Origin: Candidatus Opimibacter skivensis
GTDB lineage: Bacteria; Bacteroidota; Bacteroidia; Chitinophagales; Saprospiraceae
Direction of reading: 5' to 3'
DNA: 64,000 nucleotides
Assembly (NCBI GenBank): GCA_016721905.1
Contig: JADKHH010000029.1
Location: forward strand, 1 to 64,000
Shown here one piece after another: positions 8,468 to 16,419 of the stretch (its first letter is position 1; each line of letters starts with the position of its first letter). The notes under the pieces were generated by a model that worked only from the letters and a program-made list of their open reading frames with translations, searched no databases and was not told the DNA's origin. The translations under genes and the position numbers were made by a program.

Positions 8468-10402
8468 TTATTTATATGATCGTGTTTTCAATTCTACATT
8501 TTCAAATTTCAACGGCTCCTTGTGTAAGGTCGGTGGCGTATTCGTGTCGGTCCATTCCCATGCAGCGACGTAGGCATATTCCTCATCATTGCGTTGGGCT
8601 TCGTTGTCGGCAGTGTATTCTTCACGGAAGTGGCCGCCGCAGGATTCGTTGCGGTTTAGGGCATCCATCACCATCAATTCGCCCATCTCCATAAAGTCGG
8701 CAACGCGGTATGCTTTTTCCAGTTCGGGATTGAAATCTCGGTCACTGCCGGGGACGAAGACATTTTTGTGAAACTCTTCGCGAAGTTCGCGGATGAGACC
8801 AAGCGCTTTATTCAAACCTTCAGCATTACGCGCCATGCCGCAATAATCCCACATGATACGGCCGAGGCGACGGTGGAAATTTTCAACAGACTCATTGCCT
8901 TTGACATTCATCAACGCCTTGAGTCGGTCATCAACAGCTTTCTCGGTGGCTTTAAATTCAGGTCCGTCCGGATTGAATTTCGGCGTGCGTATTTCGTTTG
9001 ACAAGAAAATACCAACAGTGTAAGGGATCACAAAATATCCATCAGCAAGACCTTGCATGAGTGCACTTGCACCGAGACGGTTAGCACCGTGATCGGAGAA
9101 GTTGCATTCGCCCAGTGCAAACAAACCAGGGATATTTGTTTCCAGATTATAGTCTACCCACAAGCCGCCCATCGTATAATGGATGGCCGGATAAATCATC
9201 ATCGGTGTCTTGTAAGGATTGTCACCGGTGATCTTTTCGTACATCTCGAAGAGATTGCCGTAGAGCTCTGCTACTTTGGCTTCACCGGGTTTGCGTAGAG
9301 TGGCGGCATCAGGAGTATGATTGCCTTGGTTGTTGGCTTCCTGCTTACCGTAGCGCTGGATAGCGGCTTCGAAATCAAGATAGACCGCAAGGCCTGTAGC
9401 ATTGACACCAAAACCTTCATCGCACGCAACTTTCGCCGCACGTGAGGCTACGTCACGAGGCACGAGATTCCCGAAGGCAGGGTAGCGGCGCTCGAGGAAA
9501 TAATCGCGCTCTTCTTCTTTCAGCTCGATTGCTTTCTTCTTGCCGGAGCGGATAGCTGCTGCATCTTCTTTTGATTTGGGCACCCAGATACGTCCGTCGT
9601 TACGTAGTGATTCGGACATCAGGGTGAGTTTACTTTGGTAGTCGCCGGATACCGGGATGCAGGTCGGGTGGATCTGTGTGAAACAAGGATTGGCCATAAG
9701 GGCACCTTGTTTGACAGCGCGCCATGCAGCAGAGACATTGCAGCCCATCGCATTGGTCGAGAGATAAAATACATTACCGTATCCGCCGGTGGCCATGATC
9801 ACGCAATGTGCGCTATGACGTTCGAGTTCGCCGGTGAGGAGATTGCGGGCGATGATGCCTCTTGCCTTGCCATCGACGAGGACGACGTCCATCATCTCGT
9901 GGCGGTTGTACATCTGCACGGTACCGAGAGCGATCTGGCGTGACAGTGCCTGGTATGCGCCGAGGAGTAACTGCTGGCCTGTCTGTCCGCGTGCGTAGAA
10001 AGTACGTGATACCTGCACACCACCGAAGGAGCGGTTTTCGAGGAGGCCTCCGTATTCACGTGCGAAGGGGACGCCTTGCGCCACGCACTGGTCTATGATG
10101 TCGGTAGAGCATTCAGCGAGGCGGTGGACGTTTGCTTCGCGGGCGCGGTAATCGCCGCCTTTGACCGTATCGTAGAAGAGACGGTGTATGCTGTCGCCGT
10201 CATTTTGATAATTCTTAGCGGCGTTGATACCTCCCTGTGCGGCGATGCTATGCGCGCGGCGTGGGCTATCGTGGAACGTAAAGCACTTGACGTTGTACCC
10301 CAGTTCGCCGAGGGATGCAGCGGCAGCAGCGCCGGCGAGACCGGTGCCGACTACGATCACATCGAGGCGGAGTTTGTTGTTGGGGGATACGAGGGGGGAA
10401 AG
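8468..10402 (-). CDS. sdhA: Succinate dehydrogenase/fumarate reductase flavoprotein subunit
   Basis: This subunit oxidises succinate to fumarate with covalently bound FAD. The FAD-binding start reads DVIVVGTGLAGAAAAASLGE, the flavin-attachment segment is RRAHSIAAQGGINAA, and the family-specific KGGDYRAREANVHRLAE, MATGGYGNVF and ALGECNFSDHGANRLGASAL follow. The C-terminal domain is complete to TAA at 8468. Bacteroidota SdhA normally has about 25-35 residues before the LVNPANK-like segment, here LVSPNNKLRLD at about 10390. No in-frame start lies between that segment and the overlapping sdhC frame, so the true start cannot be placed and the coordinate given is approximate. A short assembly deletion at the G-rich stretch 10381-10398 is likely. 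Confidence 0.92.
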   Translation of the reverse strand, partial: LSPLVSPNNKLRLDVIVVGTGLAGAAAAASLGELGYNVKCFTFHDSPRRAHSIAAQGGINAAKNYQNDGDSIHRLFYDTVKGGDYRAREANVHRLAECSTDIIDQCVAQGVPFAREYGGLLENRSFGGVQVSRTFYARGQTGQQLLLGAYQALSRQIALGTVQMYNRHEMMDVVLVDGKARGIIARNLLTGELERHSAHCVIMATGGYGNVFYLSTNAMGCNVSAAWRAVKQGALMANPCFTQIHPTCIPVSGDYQSKLTLMSESLRNDGRIWVPKSKEDAAAIRSGKKKAIELKEEERDYFLERRYPAFGNLVPRDVASRAAKVACDEGFGVNATGLAVYLDFEAAIQRYGKQEANNQGNHTPDAATLRKPGEAKVAELYGNLFEMYEKITGDNPYKTPMMIYPAIHYTMGGLWVDYNLETNIPGLFALGECNFSDHGANRLGASALMQGLADGYFVIPYTVGIFLSNEIRTPKFNPDGPEFKATEKAVDDRLKALMNVKGNESVENFHRRLGRIMWDYCGMARNAEGLNKALGLIRELREEFHKNVFVPGSDRDFNPELEKAYRVADFMEMGELMVMDALNRNESCGGHFREEYTADNEAQRNDEEYAYVAAWEWTDTNTPPTLHKEPLKFENVELKTRSYK

Positions 10403-11076
10403 TAATGATACAATGGCATGATGGCGAAGCCCGCGCAGATCGCGATCGAGTAGATCCAGCCAAGGGCGTTGATCAGCGGGGTATATTTCTTGTGTGTGAG
10501 TCCCAGTGTCTGGAAGGCGCTTTGGAAGCCGTGGACGAGGTGGATGCAGAGGGCGGTGACGCCGATGAGGTAGACGGCGACCAGCCATAGTTCCTGGAAG
10601 GCGACGTTGACTCGGCTGTAGATATCCTGTACGGCTTCGTCGTGGCCAGCATAGGTGACCATGGTGAGCGTGTCCGTAAAGCGCATCTTGACCCAGAAGT
10701 CAGCCATGTGGAGGCACAGGAAGGCGAAGATCAGGATACCGAGGAGGGCCATATTCTTGGAAGCCCAGGTGGCGCCGGCGACTTTGCCATGGGCGTATTT
10801 ACCGCCTTTGGCTTTGCGATTGGCCAGGGCCAGGGCGATACCCTGGATGGCGTGTAGGAGGATGCTGGCGTAGAGGCCGATAGAAATGACCCTGATAAAG
10901 GGGTTTTCGGACATAAAAGCCGCGTAGATATTGAAGGACCGGCCGCCGTCGTCCGCGAGGAGCTGCAGGTTGCCGGACATGTGGACGATAAGGAAGAGGA
11001 TCAGGAAGATGCCGGTAAGGCTCATGATCACTTTCTGTCCCAGGGAAGAGGTAAGGAAGCGGGATATCCAGTTCAT
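10357..11076 (-). CDS. sdhC: Succinate dehydrogenase cytochrome b558-type membrane subunit
   Basis: The 239-residue protein has five hydrophobic helices and the histidines expected for heme ligation (IVHMSGN, LLHAIQG, LCLHMADF, HLVHGF). It matches the single-subunit cytochrome b of Bacteroidota complex II, which anchors SdhAB and reduces menaquinone. The frame continues past the usual end (about AGFAIMPLYHYF) into a tail PPSYPPTTNSASM that overlaps sdhA codons by about 40 bp, so the natural stop has probably been lost. It is the first gene of the operon. A possible promoter box TATCTTGC lies about 25 bp upstream. Confidence 0.92.
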   Translation of the reverse strand: MNWISRFLTSSLGQKVIMSLTGIFLILFLIVHMSGNLQLLADDGGRSFNIYAAFMSENPFIRVISIGLYASILLHAIQGIALALANRKAKGGKYAHGKVAGATWASKNMALLGILIFAFLCLHMADFWVKMRFTDTLTMVTYAGHDEAVQDIYSRVNVAFQELWLVAVYLIGVTALCIHLVHGFQSAFQTLGLTHKKYTPLINALGWIYSIAICAGFAIMPLYHYFPPSYPPTTNSASM

Positions 11077-11233
11077 AATAGATCTGCTGTGTAAAGGACC
11101 TGCAAGATAGTGCAGGGATGCAATTAGGAGGCAACGTTAGGGGAGGAAAGGATCAAGGGAGGAAAGGAAGAAGGGTATTTAGAGGGGGTCTAAATTGCAT
11201 ATGGCATAGGGCAGAGAGCATAGGGCGGGTGGG

Positions 11234-11380
11234 GAGTGTGGCACACCTGCAGCGCCGGATGTGTTTTGAGGGTGTGCTACACTTGCAGGGCCGATCTGTT
11301 TCATGGGGTGTAGGGCTGGTGAGTGTGGCACACCTGCAGGGCCGGATGTGTTTGGAGGGTGTGCTACACTTGCGGGGCCG
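11234..11380. repeat. Two 60-bp direct repeats, GC-rich
   Basis: Copies at 11234-11294 and 11321-11380 share GAGTGTGGCACACCTGCAG, GCCGGATGTGTTT and GAGGGTGTGCTACACTTGC with a few substitutions. Each contains two GTGTGnnACAC palindromes. The surrounding 11.1-11.45 kb holds no gene. Confidence 0.75.
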
Positions 11381-11568
11381 CTCTGGGTAAGGGGTAAAGG
11401 ATCAAGGGAAGAATTGAGCAAGGGGAGGGGTCGATTTGTATTTATGGAGGTGCTAAATAAAATGAACATGGGTCATATCCCTGGAAGAGCAAGATCATTC
11501 CATCCTGATGAACTTTTGTCCAGCGCATCAAGTTGAAAAAGTCAGTTAACCATTAAATTCTATATGTC

Positions 11569-11781
11569 ATGAAAACGAATAAAACTGGAATGCGTGGTGA
11601 CCGGAGCCGGAATGCGCATGGTGAGTTACGCGAAAAGAGAGGTGATACGTTTGTGGCCACTATTGAAAAGAAATATGACCGTGATTTTGGTGTCCGCGGT
11701 GATATGCATTTGGATACCCTACTGAAGAAAACAGGATTTAAGTCTTTGAATGATCTGGTGCAGAGTAAGGTGGGGAGGTAG
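11569..11781 (+). CDS. Small basic hypothetical protein
   Basis: The 70-residue product (MKTNKTGMRGDRSRNAHGEL, then EKKYDRDFGVRGDMHLDTLL and GFKSLNDLVQSK) is charged, has no signal peptide and has a protein-like composition. It lies in otherwise repeat-filled DNA. The C-terminal half looks like a small ribbon-helix or helix-turn motif, but I do not recognise the family. A DNA- or RNA-binding role is only a guess from its charge and size. Confidence 0.6.
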   Translation: MKTNKTGMRGDRSRNAHGELREKRGDTFVATIEKKYDRDFGVRGDMHLDTLLKKTGFKSLNDLVQSKVGR

Positions 11782-11867
11782 GTTTTATGCCCTTTTCTCC
11801 TTTAATGTGCTTTAGGCTTTTTGTTGTGTCGGGAGCAGAGAAGGGGGGAGGGAGAGGATATAAAGAA

Positions 11868-12185
<318 letters not shown>

Positions 12186-12197
12186 GGGCGGTGTTTT

Positions 12198-12551
12198 CTA
12201 ACTATTTATCTTACACAACCTGTAAAACGAAAGCCCCTTTCGTGATTTCGCAACCTGGCCATTGTCATCAAAAGACCATACATCGTGGAATTTTATACCG
12301 GAATTATTGTCCTGCAAGATTACTTTTTGTCCTTTCATCGTCCATTTACCTTCCACAGCAATTTTTTTATCAGACGCTGAAAAGTCCTGGTACGTATATG
12401 TGTGGTCAGCATTAATGGTCAATGTAATTTGCGCAGGATCTGTTTCGGAAACACTATATGTTCCGATAAACTCGCCAGGATTCTTGTTTGTAAATGACGA
12501 CAATGCAATGATTGTCATTAAGGCTGTCAGGATTTTAGTTGCTTTGATCAT
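12198..12551 (-). CDS. Small secreted lipocalin-like protein
   Basis: The 117-residue product begins with a signal peptide (MIKATKILTALMTIIALSSF). The mature part (GTYSVSETDPAQITLTINAD, TYTYQDFS, EGKWTMKGQKVIL, SFYRLCKI) alternates short strands in the manner of small lipocalin-like or META-type domains common in Bacteroidota. It would be periplasmic or outer-membrane associated. No ligand can be inferred. The gene ends 15 bp from the poly-G tract and has no operon partner. Confidence 0.7.
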   Translation of the reverse strand: MIKATKILTALMTIIALSSFTNKNPGEFIGTYSVSETDPAQITLTINADHTYTYQDFSASDKKIAVEGKWTMKGQKVILQDNNSGIKFHDVWSFDDNGQVAKSRKGLSFYRLCKINS

Positions 12552-12918
12552 GATTGTTTTGGTTTAAAATGTAATTGTCTTCTGCTTTCTACTTCAACTT
12601 ATTACTTACTTCCACTTTCTACTTCCTTGTTCGTTATTCGATATTCATTATTCATCATCCCGGGGTTTTGGAAGAACTATATTACCCAGATGGTATGTTT
12701 TTTACCTGCCGTTACAAACGGCTACAATGACTACTACCTGGAACGTGTTTTTATTGATCTATCGTACGCGAGCTTAGATACAATCTAAGCTCAACATGTT
12801 TTTATTTTTTTAATGAGTGTTCGATCTGGTCCCCCGGTTGCTGAGCTGTAGCAAGAGGTAGCGGGAAAGCAGGTCGAAGCATCAGGGGGTAGGGGGGCAG
12901 ATGAGGCAAAGGCCTAAG
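12552..12918. other. Intergenic region with a RAYT-type hairpin and other repeats
   Basis: It contains CT-rich word repeats (12590-12650), a copy of CCCGGGGTTTTGGAAG at 12659, and TGATCTATCGTACGCG at 12755-12770, which is the reverse complement of a word in the 134-bp repeats at 60.3 kb. A 23-base perfect hairpin with the GATACAATC core lies at 12770-12792, and a GGTTGCTGAGC...GTCGAAGCATC repeat at 12836-12883. No gene is seen. Confidence 0.65.
12770..12792. repeat. Solo GATACAATC-core hairpin
   Basis: GAGCTTAGAT pairs with ATCTAAGCTC across the loop ACA. The central TAGATACAATC is identical to the core of both RAYT-unit ends at 3776-3800 and 4478-4502, but the outer stem differs, as expected for a REP-like element kept by structure. 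Confidence 0.7.
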
Positions 12919-13938
12919 TTAAAACACAATCCCAAACGTTATCGCATGCAAATCCGGCCCTTTCCCTTTCGCAAACAACGGATTCAAATCATACGCCGTA
13001 AAGAATTCAATCCCTTGCGTACCCATCTGCAGCTTGAGTCCATAACGGAAGTTGTTCAGGTAGAAGTTGTCTTTTTCTTTATCTACTTCCTGATCGCCAT
13101 TTACATTATAGACCTGCTTGGAATGACTTTCTATGCGATAACCGGCATAGGGGCCGATACCGATACGAAATGAATCATGCCCATGATGCCACCATTGACT
13201 GTGATGGTGATTAGAGCCAAAGGAATACATCGGAATGATCGATACATTGAGATAAGTGGCCTCGAGTTTGCTCTTGTCAAAGGAGAATGGGCGCGGGTCC
13301 TCGGTAAAGGTGACACCGGTAGGGGTATCATTGACACGCGTGCGGTCGTCCTGGAATTTGAAGTTGTACCAGCTGACACCAAAGCCCCATTCAACAAAAA
13401 ATTTCTCACCGAAATCAGTGTGCAGGATGGAATTGATACCCACATACCATGAGCCCCATGGACGAACGGTATACTGTGCTCCGCTGTAATCCGGGAAGGC
13501 ACCGTTTTCAAGATAATTGTTGATCCCAAAGTCAAAGTTCATGGAGTGCCACACCTTGCGGTCCATATGTTCACAATCATCATCATGATCCCAGTCATCC
13601 TCTTCGTCCCAATCATCGTCATCACCCCAGTCAGCATCATCATTATCTTCCCAATCATCATCATCGTCACTTTCAGCGCTTTCCGGTGCATCGTACATCC
13701 AGGTAGTATCCGCCAAATGTCCAGACAAGGTGTCTCCACTGGCAAGCTTGCTGAGGATGTCATCAAATAAGGCATTAAAATCATAATGCTTCAGTTGCTC
13801 CAGATCACGCTTGTCCTCTATCGTAAAGACGACTTTACTGGTGCGCGCAAGTTCGACAGTGACAGTATCTGCTTGTTGTGCCATCATCGTAGCAATTTGT
13901 GTCAGCAACAAAGCAGCAAGTAAAATTCCTTTTTTCAT
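12919..13938 (-). CDS. Outer-membrane beta-barrel protein with an acidic N-terminal linker
   Basis: The 339-residue product has a signal peptide (MKKGILLAALLLTQIATMMA), a short folded N-terminal part and then an extreme acidic stretch at about residues 90-125, in which Asp and Glu make up most positions with Trp between (WEDNDDADWGDDDD, EEDDWDHDDD). The remaining 200 residues alternate amphipathic strands (FDFGINNYL, WYVGINSILH, KFFVEWGFGVSWYNF, FRIGIGPYAGYRI) and end in HAITFGIVF, a typical terminal barrel strand with aromatic end. It should be an 8-10-strand PorT/OmpW-like barrel. The acidic linker may bind divalent cations. It is 12 bp downstream of the sigma-partner gene, so it may be controlled by that sigma factor. 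Confidence 0.75.
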   Translation of the reverse strand: MKKGILLAALLLTQIATMMAQQADTVTVELARTSKVVFTIEDKRDLEQLKHYDFNALFDDILSKLASGDTLSGHLADTTWMYDAPESAESDDDDDWEDNDDADWGDDDDWDEEDDWDHDDDCEHMDRKVWHSMNFDFGINNYLENGAFPDYSGAQYTVRPWGSWYVGINSILHTDFGEKFFVEWGFGVSWYNFKFQDDRTRVNDTPTGVTFTEDPRPFSFDKSKLEATYLNVSIIPMYSFGSNHHHSQWWHHGHDSFRIGIGPYAGYRIESHSKQVYNVNGDQEVDKEKDNFYLNNFRYGLKLQMGTQGIEFFTAYDLNPLFAKGKGPDLHAITFGIVF

Positions 13939-13950
13939 GGTTTACGTTTG

Positions 13951-14769
13951 TTATTTGTTCGTCTCCCGTTTATTCGATGGGATATTAAATGACAGCCATT
14001 CATTTTTCTTTTCCCTGATATCCCCGAGGACAGATCCTTCGTTTTTGAGATCAAGGGCCAGATCAATGACCTTCTGCAGACCAGACGTATTTTTCTTTTC
14101 CGGGGTTGCTTGAGTGGTGGATTCTTTTTTCAAATATTTTGCATTCACCTCCTCAGCGGTATAAGTAATGTTCGTCCGTTTTGAATCAGATGCCACTTTA
14201 GTAGTGGATATTTCATTTGTGATTTCAACTTGGGATAGTGATGTGAGCTCAATACTTGTTTTATCTGCCTCGGGTGTCGCTGCCATTTGTGATTCATCTG
14301 GGGTGTTGGACTTGTAAGTAGAGGCTGAGGACTGCTGACTGGAGACTGCCAACTGGTGACTGGTGACAGGAGACTGCAAACTGTTCCTGCTGGGTTCGTT
14401 TCGGCTCCGCTCAACGACCGGGGGATTTTTATTTACAACATCAAGTTGATTGTTTCGACTCCGCTCAACAATGGAATTCAATTGTGAACTGTCAACTGCA
14501 GACTGCCTACTGCTAACTGCTAACTGCTCAGTGCTCACTAAGTCCGATTCTATTGAAACTGTAGCTGTTGAAGAATCCGTTCGATTAAACTGAAGAATCA
14601 CTGCCGATGTAACAATTACGATCAACACCCCCGCCGCAATTTTAAACCATGGACTCTTATGTTTTTTCTTGTCCAGCCCGGATTCAATCCGCTCCCAGGC
14701 AGATCCGGGTGCAGGTTTTTGATAGTGTTCGAGACCCTGGCGGAATAATTTATCTGGAGGTGATGTCAT
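13951..14769 (-). CDS. Single-pass membrane protein, probable anti-sigma or sigma partner
   Basis: The 272-residue product has a short cytosolic N-terminus (DKLFRQGLEHYQKPAPGSAW) then a transmembrane helix at about 43-60 (KIAAGVLIVIVTSAVILQF) and a long periplasmic part. It overlaps the ECF sigma gene by 20 bp, the usual place for an anti-sigma factor in Bacteroidota. Residues 79-152 are low-complexity (EQLAVSSRQSAVDSS, VERSRN twice, SPVTSHQLAVSSQQ). The DNA there is made of the same word repeats as nearby spacers plus two copies of GTTGAGCGGAGnCGAAAC. The C-terminal end (LDLALDLKNEGSVLGDIREK) is helical. Function rests on context, not on a recognised domain. Confidence 0.65.
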   Translation of the reverse strand: MTSPPDKLFRQGLEHYQKPAPGSAWERIESGLDKKKHKSPWFKIAAGVLIVIVTSAVILQFNRTDSSTATVSIESDLVSTEQLAVSSRQSAVDSSQLNSIVERSRNNQLDVVNKNPPVVERSRNEPSRNSLQSPVTSHQLAVSSQQSSASTYKSNTPDESQMAATPEADKTSIELTSLSQVEITNEISTTKVASDSKRTNITYTAEEVNAKYLKKESTTQATPEKKNTSGLQKVIDLALDLKNEGSVLGDIREKKNEWLSFNIPSNKRETNK

Positions 14770-15376
14770 GGCGTAGTTGTTTAGTTGATGGTTCGCGGGC
14801 TGCTAAAAGTTTTTGCAGATACACTCTTGCGCGGCTGAGCTGGGACTTTGAAGTATTTTCACTGATATTCATTTGCGCCGCTATTTCCTGATGTGAAAAG
14901 CCATCGATGGCATACATATTAAAGACAGCCCGGTATCCTGGAGGTAATTCACCGATCATACGAAGGAGATCTTCCTGCTCCAGCGTATCATTGTCATGAT
15001 GCGGAATCATGGCCGTATCCACATCATCCAATTGCGTAGTCATGTACATATTCTTTTTCTTACGCAGGAAGCTAAGGGCCTCATTGATCACAGCACGTTT
15101 GATCCACCCCTCAAAACTTCCCTCTCCCCGATACTGCCCGATGCGCTCCAGGATATGCGTGAAGGAAGTGACCAGGACATCTTCCGCATCATCAGGATCC
15201 TTGACATAGCGGCAGCACAACGGGTACATTTTCGGTGAAAATGTATCGTAGAAGTACTTCTGGGCGATCCGGTCCCTCCGGATACACCCTTTGATGAGTT
15301 GTTCTTCGTTCACGTGATGTGGGCTCCGTGAGTTTGATTTAACCCTAAGACGATGGTAAGTGCCTGGAGGTTGCAT
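14750..15376 (-). CDS. ECF-type RNA polymerase sigma factor
   Basis: The protein has sigma region 2 (YFYDTFSPKMYPLCCRYVKD, PDDAEDVLVTSFTHILERI, GSFEGWIKRAVINEALSFLR) and region 4 (ELPPGYRAVFNMYAIDGFSH, EIAAQMNISENTSKSQLSRA). These bind core polymerase and the -10/-35 elements. The first Met gives 208 residues, but the leader MQPPGTYHRLRVKSN is not typical, and the GTG at 15313 (VNEEQLIKGC) is the likelier start. It overlaps the membrane protein gene downstream and probably controls it and the barrel gene 12919-13938. Confidence 0.88.
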   Translation of the reverse strand: MQPPGTYHRLRVKSNSRSPHHVNEEQLIKGCIRRDRIAQKYFYDTFSPKMYPLCCRYVKDPDDAEDVLVTSFTHILERIGQYRGEGSFEGWIKRAVINEALSFLRKKKNMYMTTQLDDVDTAMIPHHDNDTLEQEDLLRMIGELPPGYRAVFNMYAIDGFSHQEIAAQMNISENTSKSQLSRARVYLQKLLAAREPSTKQLRHDITSR

Positions 15377-15420
15377 GGAGAGTGAAGATTTTTTGATCTC
15401 GTTGCCCGAGAGGCCTTCTT

Positions 15421-15660
15421 GTTACTTTTTTCATTGCTAAAAAGTAACCAGGGCCGGCAACAAGTGTTACAGCTCACCAACCAACGCTAGTCGCGCTAAA
15501 AACTCGCTTTGGTTTTGGTTCAATTGCATGGCTTTCTGGTTTGCTTTCTCGCCTGTTCGTGTTTCAAGTGCTGTTTCTTTCATGTGTTGTGCCCCATAGA
15601 GTCTTGTCCTTGCATGAAACAGGAAGTTCGTGTTGCTCAGACAGTTTAGCGCGACAGGAT
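15421..15660 (+). repeat. Structured intergenic element, copy 1 (possible ncRNA or MITE)
   Basis: This 240-bp segment aligns block by block with 59997-60204. It opens with a 10-bp hairpin (GTTACTTTTT with AAAAAGTAAC), then GCTAGTCGC, TGGCTTTCTG, GTGTTTCAAGTGCTGTTTCT, TGTTGTGCCC, TGAAACAGG and a closing GCGCGACAG. GTTTCA/TGAAAC pair over about 50 bases. No reading frame is conserved between the two copies. Confidence 0.65.
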
Positions 15661-15691
15661 GGTTACCTATTCGAGGTGATTTTTATCAACC

Positions 15692-15749
15692 CCTTTCAGG
15701 TCGCAGCGAGAGATCCCGCCCTGATAGGCAGCGGGAGGGTAGGGGGGTC
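15692..15749 (+). repeat. CAGGTCG...ATCCCGCC-type dispersed repeat, copy 2
   Basis: It contains CCCTTTCAGGTCGCAGCG, then ATCCCGCCCTGATAGGCAGC and GGGAGGGTAGGGGG. CCCGCC and GGCAGCGGG can pair. It matches 18083-18147 and the inverted copy at 6631-6690. Confidence 0.65.
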
Positions 15750-15802
15750 AGAGAGGCATTCCACCGGCTCGTACAGTTTAGCGTGACAAAAGATTTCACC
15801 TC

Positions 15803-16204
15803 GCTCGTCAGGAGACGAGCAACAAAATGCACCCAAGTCCGGGGGGGGGAGGGAGGGGGGAGACTTTTCCCCCTCACTCTTCACTTCCTTATCCCGGGGT
15901 TTCGGAAGGATGAGGTTTCGCAGAAACGAGGACTGGACCACAGGGACGGGGGCAATGGACGAGGGCAAAACCGGGGATCTACCCCGCTCGTCAGGAGACG
16001 AGCAACATATTGCATTCAAGTCTGGAGACTTGAACGAACGGGTTTCACTTTTCACTCTTCACTTTTCACTTCCTTATCCCGGGGTTTCGGAAGGATGATG
16101 TTTCGAAGAAACGAGGGACTGGAGAACACAGGGATCGGGAATTGGGCGAAGCAGCAATGGACGAGGGCAAAAAGCGAATTGAACCCGCTCGTCAGGAGAC
16201 GAGC
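15803..16204. repeat. Composite hairpins and copies B and C of the 95-bp repeat
   Basis: GCTCGTCAGGAGACGAGC hairpins lie at 15803-15820, 15986-16003 and 16187-16204, and an AAGTC hairpin at 16015-16034. The 95-bp repeat copies B (15892-15970) and C (16074-16172) each end 15 bp before one of these hairpins, so repeat and hairpin move or expand as one unit here. The rest is CTTCACTTTTCACT word repeat and G runs. Confidence 0.8.
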
Positions 16205-16419
16205 ATATATGGAATTCAAGTCAACGAAGGTCCCGCCCAATTGGCGGGATGGCGCGAAAGGCGCCACTTGAACCAGCATGGTAGCTCACTTTTCACGTCG
16301 TGAGTGATGAATATACTCTGGTAGCTGGAAGCTGGTAGCCTTGAGCTGATATCATCAACCCATCAACTAATCAACCCATCAACTAATCAACCTCCTAAGC
16401 CTTTTCCTATATTTACCCC

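Noticed and set aside
10403..10588. N-terminal extension of sdhA
   Set aside because: It is the sdhC coding region in another frame and does not match SdhA N-termini.
11457..11536. Short frame MNMGHIPGRARSFHPDELLS
   Set aside because: Only 24 codons, no family recognised; could be a remnant but cannot be supported.
15630..16271. 213-codon frame across the 15.6-16.3 kb spacer
   Set aside because: It consists of dispersed repeats (LVRRRAT from the CTCGTC hairpins), not a protein.
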